Shown here in pieces: positions 17,601-25,837 of a DNA stretch of 64,000 nucleotides. Within the stretch, counting starts at the first letter, position 1; each line of letters begins with the position of its first letter. Position numbers and translations under genes: made by a program. The stretch comes from Actinomycetes bacterium (GTDB lineage: Bacteria; Actinomycetota; Actinomycetes; Streptosporangiales; Streptosporangiaceae): assembly GCA_021793235.1 (NCBI GenBank), contig JAJYTD010000003.1:147996-211995 (forward strand), written 5' to 3'. The notes under the pieces were generated by a model that saw only the letters and a list, made by a program, of their open reading frames with translations, made no database searches and was not told where the DNA came from.

Positions 17601-18404
17601 ATGGCCGAGGCCTTCGCCATCCCCGCAACGACGGCGGTCGTCACCGGTGCCGCCGGCGGTATCGGTCGCGCCCTTGCCGAACGCCTGATCAGCGAGGGCG
17701 CCGCCCGTGTGGTGGTCACCGACCGCGACCCCGACGCGGTCAAGGCGGTGGCCGCCGAGCTGGGCGAGCGCGCTCATGCCATGGCCTTCGACGTGACCGA
17801 CGAGGACGCCGTCGCCTCCGCTGTGGAGACGATCGAAGACACGCATGGGGCGATCGACCTGTGGTGCTCCAACGCGGGTGTAGCCAGAGGGAGGGGGCTC
17901 GGCGACGACACCGACTGGGACATGTCCTGGCGGGTGCACGTGCTCGCGCACATCTACGTCGCCCGGGCGCTGTTCCCCCGCATGGCGGAGAGGGGACGTG
18001 GCCACCTGCTCGTGACCGCCTCGGCCGCCGGGCTCCTCACCCAACTCGACACCGCCCCCTACTCGGTCACCAAGCACGGGGCGGTCGCGCTGGCCGAATG
18101 GCTGGCCATCCGGCACGCCGACGAGGGCATCAACGTCTCATGCCTGTGCCCCCAAGGCGTCAACACCCCCATGACCGCGGGCGACGACGGCACCTCCGCG
18201 ACCCGTCTCGGCGGCGCCTACATCGAGCCGGAGGATGTCGCCGAATCCGTGGTCGCGGCCCTGCATACCGGCCGCTTCCTGATCCTGCCGCACCCCGAGG
18301 CCGCAGACTACGAGCTGCGGCGCGTCACCGACCGCGACCGCTGGATCAGCGGGATGCGCCGCGCTCTGGCCAAGATCCGCGGTGCCGCGGCGCAAAGGAG
18401 CTGA
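17601..18404 (+). CDS. SDR family oxidoreductase
   Basis: A 267-residue classical short-chain dehydrogenase. The cofactor motif TGAAGGIG is near residue 14, NAGVARG near 90, the catalytic Ser in LVTASAAGLL, and Tyr/Lys in YSVTKHG (YxxxK). A GAAGGAG box precedes the ATG. It is co-directional with the quinone reductase. Substrate is not apparent from sequence. Confidence 0.87.
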   Translation: MAEAFAIPATTAVVTGAAGGIGRALAERLISEGAARVVVTDRDPDAVKAVAAELGERAHAMAFDVTDEDAVASAVETIEDTHGAIDLWCSNAGVARGRGLGDDTDWDMSWRVHVLAHIYVARALFPRMAERGRGHLLVTASAAGLLTQLDTAPYSVTKHGAVALAEWLAIRHADEGINVSCLCPQGVNTPMTAGDDGTSATRLGGAYIEPEDVAESVVAALHTGRFLILPHPEAADYELRRVTDRDRWISGMRRALAKIRGAAAQRS

Positions 18405-18828
18405 AACGGGCTTCGCCTGCGATGCCACCACGCAGGAGTACCGCCTCTGCGGCTCGCCGACGGCCCAGGCGAGGCGCGCCTGCGGCCGACCGCGTGCGCC
18501 AGGAGCCCACGCCCTACCTCGCCAAGGACAAGAAGCGGTAGCGGGCCGTGCATCCGCGGCCGGACCGACGGTCAGGCGCGGAATATACCAGTGAATGTGA
18601 CGAACACCATCGCAGAGTGCTGAACGAAGGCTCACAGCCAGGCCACCGACCGCGCCGGCAGCGGGAGGGCCGCCGCCAGGCACGACGATGATCAACATGG
18701 TATGCGCGGACCGCCGGTCACCATTATCTGCAAGTAGACCAATGGACTACACCTGTTGTCTAGGCCAACTGGCCTGGAAGGGGGCTTGTCGCTGATGATG
18801 CGGAACTGACACGACGTAAGGAGCTGCT
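18405..18828. other. Intergenic region with candidate pckG operators
   Basis: 424 bases between the SDR and pckG. Its left part (18422-18541) has a possible 39-residue basic reading frame that ends ...EPTPYLAKDKKR, with coding-like third positions only in the second half and no usable ribosome-binding site. The right part has two palindromes (listed separately). Nothing else was recognised. Confidence 0.4.
18734..18775. promoter_or_regulatory. Two palindromes upstream of pckG
   Basis: GTAGACCAATGGACTAC (18734-18750) has 8-bp arms with one mismatch. AGGCCAACTGGCCT (18762-18775) has perfect 6-bp arms. Both lie 54-95 bases before the pckG GTG and are plausible regulator sites; the first resembles GntR-type operators. 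Binding proteins are unknown. Confidence 0.35.
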
Positions 18829-20643
18829 GTGCCTGAACAGGTCCCTGACATCGGGACGGCCCCCACCGGCCACCAAGAGTTGATCGACTGGGTACGCGAG
18901 GTCGCAGCCCTGACCCGACCCGATGAGGTCGTCTGGTGCGACGGCTCGCAGGAGGAGTGGGAGCGGCTGACCGGTCTACTGGTCGAGAAGGGGACATTCA
19001 CGCGCCTCAACCCCGAGCTTCGGCCCAACAGCTTCTACTGCCGCTCCGACCCTGACGACGTCGCCCGGGTCGAGGACCGCACGTTCATCTGCTCCGAGCA
19101 CGAAAAGGACGCCGGTCCGACCAACAACTGGATCGATCCCGCCGAGATGCGCGCGACCTTCGCCGACGTCTTCGACGGCTGCATGCGCGGCCGCACCATG
19201 TACGTGGTCCCGTTCTGCATGGGACCGCTGGGTGGAGCGATCTCGCAGCTCGGCGTGGAGATCACCGACTCCGCCTACGTCGCGGTGTCGATGCGGATCA
19301 TGGCCCGCATGGGCGAGCCCGCCCTGCGCCTCATCGAAGAGCGCGGCTCCTTCGTGAAGGCCGTCCACTCCGTCGGCGCCCCCCTGGAGCCGGGCCAGGC
19401 CGACGTGCCATGGCCGTGCAACTCCACCAAGTACATCTCGCACTTCCCCGAGACCCGGGAGATCTGGTCCTACGGGTCGGGCTACGGCGGCAACGCACTG
19501 CTCGGCAAGAAGTGCTACGCGCTGCGCATCGCATCGGTCATGGCGCGCGACGAGGGGTGGCTGGCCGAGCACATGCTCATCCTCAAGGTCACCCCGCCCG
19601 AGGGCGAACCCCGCTACATCGCGGCGGCCTTCCCGAGCGCCTGCGGCAAGACCAACCTCGCCATGCTGGCGCCCACCATCCCCGGATGGAAGGTCGAGAC
19701 GGTCGGCGACGACATCGCCTGGATGCGCTTCGGCGAGGACGGGCGGCTGCGCGCCATCAACCCCGAGGCGGGGTTCTTCGGCGTCGCCCCCGGCACGGGA
19801 GCGGGCACCAACGCCAACGCGATCGAGACGCTGTGGGGCAACAGCATCTTCACCAACGTCGCCCTCACCGACGACGGCGACGTCTGGTGGGAAGGGCTCA
19901 CCGACGAGCCGCCCGCGCACCTCACCGACTGGAAGGGGCGCGACTGGACACCGGACTCGCCGGAGCCGGCCGCCCACCCCAACTCCCGCTTCACCACGCC
20001 CGCGGGCCAGGCGCCGACCATCGCCGGCGAGTGGGAGGACCCGGCCGGCGTCCCGATCTCGGCCATCCTGTTCGGCGGGCGCCGGGCCACCGCGGTGCCG
20101 CTGGTCAACGAGTCCTTCGACTGGCAGCACGGCGTCTTCCTGGGCGCCAACGTCGCCTCGGAGAAGACTGCCGCTGCCGAGGGCACGGTCGGCGAGCTGC
20201 GCCGCGACCCCTTCGCCATGCTGCCGTTCTGCGGCTACCACATGGGCGACTACTTCGCCCACTGGCTGCGCATCGGCACGATGACCGACCCCGAGAAGCT
20301 GCCCCGCATCTTCTACGTCAACTGGTTCCGCAAGGACGACGGCGGGCGCATCGTCTGGCCCGGGTTCGGGGAGAACAGCCGAGTGCTCAAGTGGATCGTC
20401 GAGCGGCTCGACGGCCGCGCCGATGCGGTCGAGACCCCGATCGGGAACCTGCCGACAAAGGACTCCCTCGACACTGACGGCCTCGACCTCAGCGAGGAGG
20501 AACTGGAGTTCCTGCTGTCGGTCGACCGCGGTACCTGGCGCGAGGAAGCCGCGCTGATGCCGGAGTTCTTCAAGTCCTTCGGCGACCAGCTGCCCGGCGA
20601 ACTGTGGGACGAATACAGCGCCCTGCTGAACCGGCTCGGCTGA
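18829..20643 (+). CDS. pckG: Phosphoenolpyruvate carboxykinase (GTP)
   Basis: Catalyses oxaloacetate + GTP to PEP + CO2 + GDP, the first step of gluconeogenesis. At 604 residues it is the usual length for GTP-dependent PEPCK. It has the kinase-1a loop [11 protein letters not shown] (about 267-277), [12 protein letters not shown], and [20 protein letters not shown] with the metal-binding kinase-2 Asp nearby. GTG 18829 is preceded by AAGGAG at 6 bases. It is monocistronic and followed by a strong intrinsic terminator. It would help recycle C4 acids from the neighbouring catabolic cluster, but nothing ties its regulation to it. Confidence 0.96.
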   Translation: MPEQVPDIGTAPTGHQELIDWVREVAALTRPDEVVWCDGSQEEWERLTGLLVEKGTFTRLNPELRPNSFYCRSDPDDVARVEDRTFICSEHEKDAGPTNNWIDPAEMRATFADVFDGCMRGRTMYVVPFCMGPLGGAISQLGVEITDSAYVAVSMRIMARMGEPALRLIEERGSFVKAVHSVGAPLEPGQADVPWPCNSTKYISHFPETREIWSYGSGYGGNALLGKKCYALRIASVMARDEGWLAEHMLILKVTPPEGEPRYIAAAFPSACGKTNLAMLAPTIPGWKVETVGDDIAWMRFGEDGRLRAINPEAGFFGVAPGTGAGTNANAIETLWGNSIFTNVALTDDGDVWWEGLTDEPPAHLTDWKGRDWTPDSPEPAAHPNSRFTTPAGQAPTIAGEWEDPAGVPISAILFGGRRATAVPLVNESFDWQHGVFLGANVASEKTAAAEGTVGELRRDPFAMLPFCGYHMGDYFAHWLRIGTMTDPEKLPRIFYVNWFRKDDGGRIVWPGFGENSRVLKWIVERLDGRADAVETPIGNLPTKDSLDTDGLDLSEEELEFLLSVDRGTWREEAALMPEFFKSFGDQLPGELWDEYSALLNRLG

Positions 20644-20677
20644 CCGGCGCAGCAGAGAGACCACGGGCAGCGGAACC

Positions 20678-20714
20678 AAGGGAGGCCCGCACCAGGGGTG
20701 CGGGCCTCCCTTTT
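20678..20714 (+). terminator. Intrinsic terminator of pckG
   Basis: A 16-bp perfect stem (20678-20693 with 20697-20712), a 3-base loop and a TTTT tract, 35 bases after the stop. The clearest Rho-independent terminator in the window. Confidence 0.9.
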
Positions 20715-20728
20715 CACATACCACTCCC

Positions 20729-20789
20729 GCCGGCCTTGGCTCTGTGCACGTGTGCGGACGGGACAGGGGTGTCCAGAGCCAAGGCCGGC
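20729..20789. repeat. Dispersed hairpin repeat, copy 1 (covariant arms)
   Basis: 16-bp perfect arms (20729-20744 and 20774-20789) around a 29-base G-rich middle. The middle starts TGCACGTGTGC, and together with the flanking TG matches the same region of the copies at 52971 and 56286. The arms differ from the 56286 copy at five positions, and each change is matched on the other arm. It lies 8 bases beyond the MFS stop, between convergent genes. Confidence 0.8.
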
Positions 20790-20796
20790 AAGGGGC

Positions 20797-22095
20797 TTAG
20801 GCCAGTTCCTTGTGCGCTGTCTCTTTCAGCGCCAGCACGCAGACGGCGCTGATCGCACAGCTGAGGAACAGGTAGCCGGCCACGGCCATGGAGGTTCCCG
20901 TCGCGGCGAACAGTGCGGTGGCGATGAACGGGGCGAACCCGCCGCCGATGATCGCGCCGACCTGGTAGCCCATCGACGCCCCGCTGTAGCGGGTCTTGGT
21001 GTTGAACATCTCCGAGAAGAGGGCCGCCACCGGTCCGGACATCGCCTGGTTGATGAGGGCGGCGAGGAGGATCCCGATGAACACCAGGGCCAACACCTTG
21101 GTGTTGACGAGCAGGAACAGCGGGAACGCCATCACCGCGCCGCCAACGGCGCCGAACATGAAGACCTTGCGCCGCCCGATGATGTCGGAGAGGTAGCAGA
21201 ACCCGACGATGGCCGGGATCGAGAGGGAGCTGATGATCCCGACGAAGATCAGGAGGGTGTTGTTCGGCAGCCCGAGCACAGTGGTGCCGTAGGAGAGCAT
21301 GTACGTGAGGTTGAGGTAGCCACCCACCTGGAAGCCGAGGCTCAGCCCCAGAGCGAGCAGCACCTGCTTCCAGTAGCTGCGGAACACCTCGACGATGGGC
21401 ATCCGCTCCTTGGTCTGGCTCTTCCGGGCCTTTTCCTGGGCCTCGCGGAACATCGGGCTCTCTTCGATCCTCAGCCGGATCACCATGCCCACCAGGATCA
21501 GGACCGCGCTCAGCAGGAACGGGATACGCCATCCCCAGGACGCGTCCGGGAGGGTGATGTTGACGACGAGGAAGATGACCGTCGACAGGATGAATCCGAG
21601 CGGGACCCCGAGCTGCGGGAAGCTGCCGTAGAAGCCGCGCCGGTTCGGGGGAGCGTGTTCGACCACCAGCGCCACGGCTCCGCCCCACTCACCGCCAATG
21701 GCGAAACCCTGCAGCAGGCGGAGAAAGACAAGGAGTATCGGGGCGAGGATGCCGATCTCACTGAATGTCGGCAGCAGGCCGATCAGGAACGTGGCACCAC
21801 CCATGATGAAGAGGGTGAGGACGAGGATCGACTTTCGGCCGACTTTGTCCCCGAAGTGCCCGAAGACGACCGCTCCGGCGGGGCGCATGACGAACCCGAC
21901 ACCGAAGGTGGCGAAGGCGAGCAGTGTTCCTATCAGGGGCGACGCGTCAGGGAAGAACGCCTTATTGAACACCAGCGCCGCAGCGGTACTGTAGATGAAG
22001 AAGTCGTACCACTCGATGGTGGTTCCCACTAGCGCTGCGGTGGAAGCACGGCGGATCATGGACATATCCGCCTTGTGCACCTGTTGCGTTGTCAT
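20797..22095 (-). CDS. MFS transporter, metabolite:H+ symporter (MHS/ShiA-like) family
   Basis: A 432-residue, 12-helix importer. MHS-family signatures are EWYDFFIYSTAAALVF near the N-terminus, FGHFGDKVGRKS (the MFS loop 2-3 motif) and LLQGFAIGGEWGGA. Family members import organic acids, shikimate, betaine, proline or aromatic acids by proton symport. It is likely the uptake route for the substrate or a product of the adjacent catabolic cluster, since a copy of the IclR-type operator (22534-22558) lies upstream. That link is inference. It is preceded by a long 633-base intergenic region and followed by hairpin copy 1. Confidence 0.9.
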   Translation of the reverse strand: MTTQQVHKADMSMIRRASTAALVGTTIEWYDFFIYSTAAALVFNKAFFPDASPLIGTLLAFATFGVGFVMRPAGAVVFGHFGDKVGRKSILVLTLFIMGGATFLIGLLPTFSEIGILAPILLVFLRLLQGFAIGGEWGGAVALVVEHAPPNRRGFYGSFPQLGVPLGFILSTVIFLVVNITLPDASWGWRIPFLLSAVLILVGMVIRLRIEESPMFREAQEKARKSQTKERMPIVEVFRSYWKQVLLALGLSLGFQVGGYLNLTYMLSYGTTVLGLPNNTLLIFVGIISSLSIPAIVGFCYLSDIIGRRKVFMFGAVGGAVMAFPLFLLVNTKVLALVFIGILLAALINQAMSGPVAALFSEMFNTKTRYSGASMGYQVGAIIGGGFAPFIATALFAATGTSMAVAGYLFLSCAISAVCVLALKETAHKELA

Positions 22096-22533
22096 CTGGC
22101 TCCGTTCGTTCTGGTGCGTCGGAAGGCTCCCGCGGTCACCAGAGAACTCAGGTAGGGGACGGGGCTGCTGGTTCCGGCCCGGTGGAACGTGCCGCCTCCC
22201 GAACAGGGCAGGGAAACAGTGTTCTGGTCCGGGACTTCTCGGGTGGGCAGCGTGTGCGAGGGGCTCTTCTTAGTTCTGAAGTCGAGCGGGTCGTGGTAGA
22301 TCGGCGGGCTCCCTCCGATCACCGCCGACATGCGTGGTGCTCCTGCCGTGGTACGGCACTGCACCCTGCCCGATGTATCGGGGCCGGTGGTGATGCCCGT
22401 CGGGGTGGCGGGCTAGCTGCCGACACGGTCCCGGCCGGTACCGGATGCGGTTGTCCGCGTGGCCGAAAGCAGCACGAGGTCGCACGATGGACCTACCTTC
22501 CCGGCGGCTTGACCATGAGCGCCGGTGACATCG

Positions 22534-22558
22534 TTCCTACATGATGAACAGTGTTTCA
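22534..22558 (-). promoter_or_regulatory. IclR-type operator copy (MFS unit)
   Basis: Minus-strand core TGAAACACTGTTCAT with AGGAA at positions 21-25. This fits the cluster pattern YGRAAC-N3-RTTYCR plus a half-site 20 bp on, with two mismatches in the second arm. Confidence 0.45.
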
Positions 22559-22662
22559 GTATCAAACCAAAACATCAGACTTATAGTCAATAGGAAGACT
22601 AGTTGAAAATTATGCACATATGCGCACGTGGGGGGCGTTAAGTTATTGATCAGTCTTAGATT

Positions 22663-22682
22663 AATCGAACATATGTTCGATT
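22663..22682. promoter_or_regulatory. LexA/SOS-box-like palindrome
   Basis: A 20-bp perfect palindrome whose core, TCGAACATATGTTCGA, exactly fits the actinobacterial LexA consensus TCGAAC-N4-GTTCGA. It lies 47 bases past the amidohydrolase stop. The nearest downstream gene on the minus strand is the MFS transporter, 570 bases away. Confidence 0.5.
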
Positions 22683-22728
22683 CCGAGGGGATGCTGGGCC
22701 GGGTGTTCCGCCCCCGCGGACCGGGGGC

Positions 22729-24132
22729 TCACCGGATCCAGGACCAGGTGCTTCTCTCCCGGTAGGCCTCGGGGAGCGAGGTCCGGTCGCCCACGACCTC
22801 GGCTGCGCGGTTTCCTTCCCGCACGATGTCGCCGTGCTCCCACATCGTCAGACGGCCGGCGTCCACCAGAATCCGGCCGTCCACCACCACCGTCTCCACG
22901 GCATGGGGGTTGCCCGAGTAGACGAGGTTCGACGGCCAGGTGCTCCTGGGAACCAGATGCGCCCGGTCGATATCGACGACGGCGAGGTCCGCCCGCTTGC
23001 CCGCTTCCAGGGAACCGATCTCTTCCGCCATGCCCAGCGCGCGGGCGCCGCCGATGGTGGCCAGTTCCAACGCCAGCTCCGCGGAGCCCCACTCGGCTCC
23101 CCAGCGGGACTTCTGCAGGAAGACGGCGATCTTCATCGCCTCCCAGAGATTCTGACCGTTGTTCGTGGAGGCGCCGTCCGTACCCAGGCCCACGTGCACC
23201 CCCGCCTGGAGCATCTCGGCCAGCGGGGCGACCCCGGCCGCGTACATCAGATTCGCCACCGGGTTGTGCGAGACCCCCGTCTGCGATTCGGCGAGCAAGC
23301 GGCGCTCAGTCTCGTCGCACCAGACACAGTGTGCGATCAGCAGGTGCGGCCCGAGCGCGTCCAGCTCGCTCAGCCTCTCGATGGAACCGGTGCCGAACCG
23401 GTGCCGGGCCTCGTCGCGCTCATCCGGAGAGCTCGCCACGTGCATGGTCATCCGGCAGGACTCGGCCTTGGCGTAGGCGGTGAACTCGGTGATCATGTCC
23501 GGGGTGCAGCGCAGGACCCCCAGCGCCTCCGGGACGACCTCGACCAGTTCGGAACCGTAGGTCCGGCGCAGCCGGGTGACCTCGGAGAGGGCGTGATCGA
23601 TGCTCTCCCGGGCATCGGGTGCGGTGCTCTGGCTGGGGTCGTGCTCGTCGCTGGAGTCGGCGGAGATGCGCGCCACGACCGCCCGGGACCGGGATTCCGT
23701 GAGCGCGCGCAGCACACCGTCGATGGCGCCGGGGTTGGGCGTACCGAACTCGCCCACCGCGGTGGTGGTCACGCCGCCGAGGAGGTTCTCGGCGAGCGCC
23801 ACCCGGGCACCGGCGTAATAGGTGTCCTCGGTGTTCGCGCGTAGCGTCGGCCACATGCCCCGGGTGACCCACTCCGCGAGGGGCATCTCGTCGAACAGGC
23901 CGCGCGTGATGCCGTTGGACAGGTGAGTGTGGCAGTTGACCAGGCCTGGGAGGATGACCTTGCTGTCCGCCCGGATGGTGTGCGGTGATTCGAAACCGCA
24001 CTCCTCGTCCCGCCCCACCCCCGCGATACGCCCGCCGTCGATCGCGACGTAGCCCGACTCGAAGACTCTGCGCTCGCCGTCCATTGAGACGACGGTGGCG
24101 CCCCTGAACAGCAGGTCTACGGCCTCAGCCAT
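22729..24132 (-). CDS. Amidohydrolase of the TRZ/ATZ (chlorohydrolase/deaminase) family
   Basis: A 467-residue mononuclear-metal amidohydrolase. Metal ligands are in place: NCHTH (His68, His70), TMHVASS (His231), LIAHCVW (His268) and GLGTDG (Asp319), with a C-terminal beta-sandwich portion ending ADLAVVDIDRAHLVP. The family deaminates or dechlorinates N-heterocycles such as triazines, guanine, cytosine or adenosine analogues. Asp319 and the histidines indicate an active enzyme. It sits last before the MFS gene in the leftward cupin-flavoprotein-amidohydrolase unit, so a heterocyclic or cyclic-amide intermediate is a reasonable substrate. Confidence 0.87.
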   Translation of the reverse strand: MAEAVDLLFRGATVVSMDGERRVFESGYVAIDGGRIAGVGRDEECGFESPHTIRADSKVILPGLVNCHTHLSNGITRGLFDEMPLAEWVTRGMWPTLRANTEDTYYAGARVALAENLLGGVTTTAVGEFGTPNPGAIDGVLRALTESRSRAVVARISADSSDEHDPSQSTAPDARESIDHALSEVTRLRRTYGSELVEVVPEALGVLRCTPDMITEFTAYAKAESCRMTMHVASSPDERDEARHRFGTGSIERLSELDALGPHLLIAHCVWCDETERRLLAESQTGVSHNPVANLMYAAGVAPLAEMLQAGVHVGLGTDGASTNNGQNLWEAMKIAVFLQKSRWGAEWGSAELALELATIGGARALGMAEEIGSLEAGKRADLAVVDIDRAHLVPRSTWPSNLVYSGNPHAVETVVVDGRILVDAGRLTMWEHGDIVREGNRAAEVVGDRTSLPEAYRERSTWSWIR

Positions 24133-24157
24133 GTGCTGTGCACCCTTTCGCGTATGA

Positions 24158-24179
24158 CCCGCCGCGGTTCCGCGGCGGG
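24158..24179. other. Short perfect hairpin
   Basis: 10-bp GC stem (24158-24167 with 24170-24179) and a TT loop, 26 bases upstream of the amidohydrolase start. There is no T-run. It may slow or regulate entry into the amidohydrolase message. Confidence 0.35.
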
Positions 24180-24261
24180 TGTCTGGGCATTGATCGCTGC
24201 CGCCGCTGCCGACGAGGAGGCCGCGGGCGTCGGCGGTGCCGCGGTCCGGCGAACCGCCACC

Positions 24262-24290
24262 GGCCGGGTGGCCGATTGGGCCACCCGGCC
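24262..24290 (-). terminator. Intercistronic hairpin after the first flavoprotein
   Basis: 12-bp perfect stem (24262-24273 with 24279-24290) and a 5-base loop, 17 bases past the flavoprotein stop. Without a T-run it is more likely an mRNA-stabilising or attenuating element than a full terminator. Confidence 0.45.
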
Positions 24291-24306
24291 GTACTCCGGT
24301 ACCGCG

Positions 24307-25770
24307 TTAGGATGAGCGGGAGGCGGTGGCGCCGGCCGAGAGCCGTTCGCCCAACAGGCGCCCGAACGTGAGGGCGGGGGTGACCAGCATTCCGGAGCAG
24401 AAGCTGTTACCGCAGGTCGCCCCGGCGCCGATCACCTCGCCCACGGCGTAGAGGCCCTCGATCCGCTCACCCGCGGCCGAACGGACCGTGAAATCGGTAT
24501 CGATGTCGAGCCCCGTGAACGTCACCAGGGTGATCGCATGGTTGCGAATGGCGTAGTACGGGCCCTTCTCGATGGGCATCGGAAGATGGGTGCGTCCGAA
24601 GTCCTCATCGACCCCGCGGGCCACCTGGTCGTTGTACCGGGCGACCGTGCTCACGAGCCCTTCCGGATCGATGCCCGCCAACGCCGCCAGTTCGCTGAGG
24701 TCGTCGGCCCGGTGGACGCCGACCCGGTTGTTGGCCATCGCCCGCACCTGGTCCGGTTCGCAGCCGACGACCATCTCGAGGGCTCCGGTGGAGGCCTCCA
24801 GCATCGCGTCGTCGAAGACCGTCCAGAAGGTCCGCTGCGGGATCGTGGTGAGCGCGCGCTCCTTCTCGTCGATGGACGGCTCGTCCTCGGCGACCCAGCG
24901 CTTTCCGTCGGTGTTGACGTAGATCTCCAGGGGAGGGCGCTCACTGGTCAGCCGCTGACGGTCGGACCAGTTGGCTCGTCCCGGCGTCTTCGGGTCGGGC
25001 AGTCCGCCGAATGTCGGCAGATACGTCCCCTGCCCTTGGAGGCCGGCACCGGCGGCCCGCCCCAGGTGGATGCCGTCGCCGGTCGCCGCGCGCCCCGACG
25101 CGGACACCAGCGGCGCGCCTTCGAGCTCCTCGAACAGCTCGGAGTCGGCGCCGAAACCACCGGTGGCGATGACCACCGACGGCGCGTCGACGTCGACCTC
25201 CTGGCCGTTTTTGAAGACCGAGACGCCGCAGACCCGTCCCGTGTCGTCTTTGCGGATCTCCAAGGCCGGGGTGCTGGTCCACAGCGTGAGGTCGTGGCTC
25301 TCCCGGGCCTTCTCCAGTTCGGCGCGGAGAACCTCGAGGATGGACTGCCCCTCGTCCTTGCCGTAGTACGTCCGAGCGACAGTGTAGGGCTCGTGCCCGT
25401 AGACGATGCGGGGTGTCTCCGGGGCGAAGGCGAAGCCGCGCTCGTCCAGCCAGTCCACAGTGTCCGCGGCGTTGGCGACCTGGATCTGGATCAGGTCGTC
25501 GCGCGCGGTCCCCTGGCTGATCCGACGGATGTCGGCGAGGTGCTGCTCGACGCTGTCCTCGATGCCCCGGGAGCTCTGCCGGCGGGTGCCGGCGGCGGCC
25601 ATATGCCCGCCGGTCACATGCAGCGTGCCGCCGATCAGACTGTCCTTTTCCACCAGCAGAACCCTGGCCCCGCCCTGCGCCGCGGCGATGGCGGCCGGGA
25701 TCCCGGCCGTTCCGGCGCCGATGACGGCGACGTCGTAGGCGGTCTCCTCCTGGCGCTCTTGACTGTTCAA
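24307..25770 (-). CDS. FAD-dependent fumarate-reductase/KstD-like oxidoreductase (paralogue A)
   Basis: A 487-residue flavoprotein with an FAD-binding Rossmann start (DVAVIGAGTAGIPAAIAAAQGG, E near 41 in LLVEKDSL) and the GGTLHVTGGHM loop. The FAD_binding_2 C-terminus reads GLYAVGEVIGAGATCGNSFCSGM...TFGRLLGE. The family reduces or desaturates C=C bonds next to carbonyls (fumarate, urocanate, 3-ketosteroids). It is a clear paralogue of the protein at 28190: both have GTRRQ, a TYYGK/TYWGR loop and DxLGF/DERGF segments, implying related substrates. The cupin gene lies 67 bases upstream on the same strand. Confidence 0.85.
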   Translation of the reverse strand: MNSQERQEETAYDVAVIGAGTAGIPAAIAAAQGGARVLLVEKDSLIGGTLHVTGGHMAAAGTRRQSSRGIEDSVEQHLADIRRISQGTARDDLIQIQVANAADTVDWLDERGFAFAPETPRIVYGHEPYTVARTYYGKDEGQSILEVLRAELEKARESHDLTLWTSTPALEIRKDDTGRVCGVSVFKNGQEVDVDAPSVVIATGGFGADSELFEELEGAPLVSASGRAATGDGIHLGRAAGAGLQGQGTYLPTFGGLPDPKTPGRANWSDRQRLTSERPPLEIYVNTDGKRWVAEDEPSIDEKERALTTIPQRTFWTVFDDAMLEASTGALEMVVGCEPDQVRAMANNRVGVHRADDLSELAALAGIDPEGLVSTVARYNDQVARGVDEDFGRTHLPMPIEKGPYYAIRNHAITLVTFTGLDIDTDFTVRSAAGERIEGLYAVGEVIGAGATCGNSFCSGMLVTPALTFGRLLGERLSAGATASRSS

Positions 25771-25837
25771 ATCCCTTCCCTCTCATCCCGAACCGGGGCC
25801 ATGCACCGCTCGCGTCTGATCACGGGCACGGCCCGGG

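Larger units (their letters stand above)
22096..22728. other. Long intergenic region upstream of the MFS gene
   Basis: 633 bases. The first 430 are GC-rich with no convincing gene on either strand; the short frames there lack codon bias and ribosome-binding sites. From about 22540 to 22690 it turns A/T-rich and carries an IclR-type operator (22534-22558) and a perfect SOS-like palindrome (22663-22682). The MFS message would therefore have a long 5' leader, or start inside the GC-rich part. Confidence 0.45.

Noticed and set aside
22089..22544. 151-residue plus-strand frame in the intergenic region before the MFS gene
   Set aside because: No ribosome-binding site, no codon bias, Arg/Gly-rich composition and no recognisable motif.
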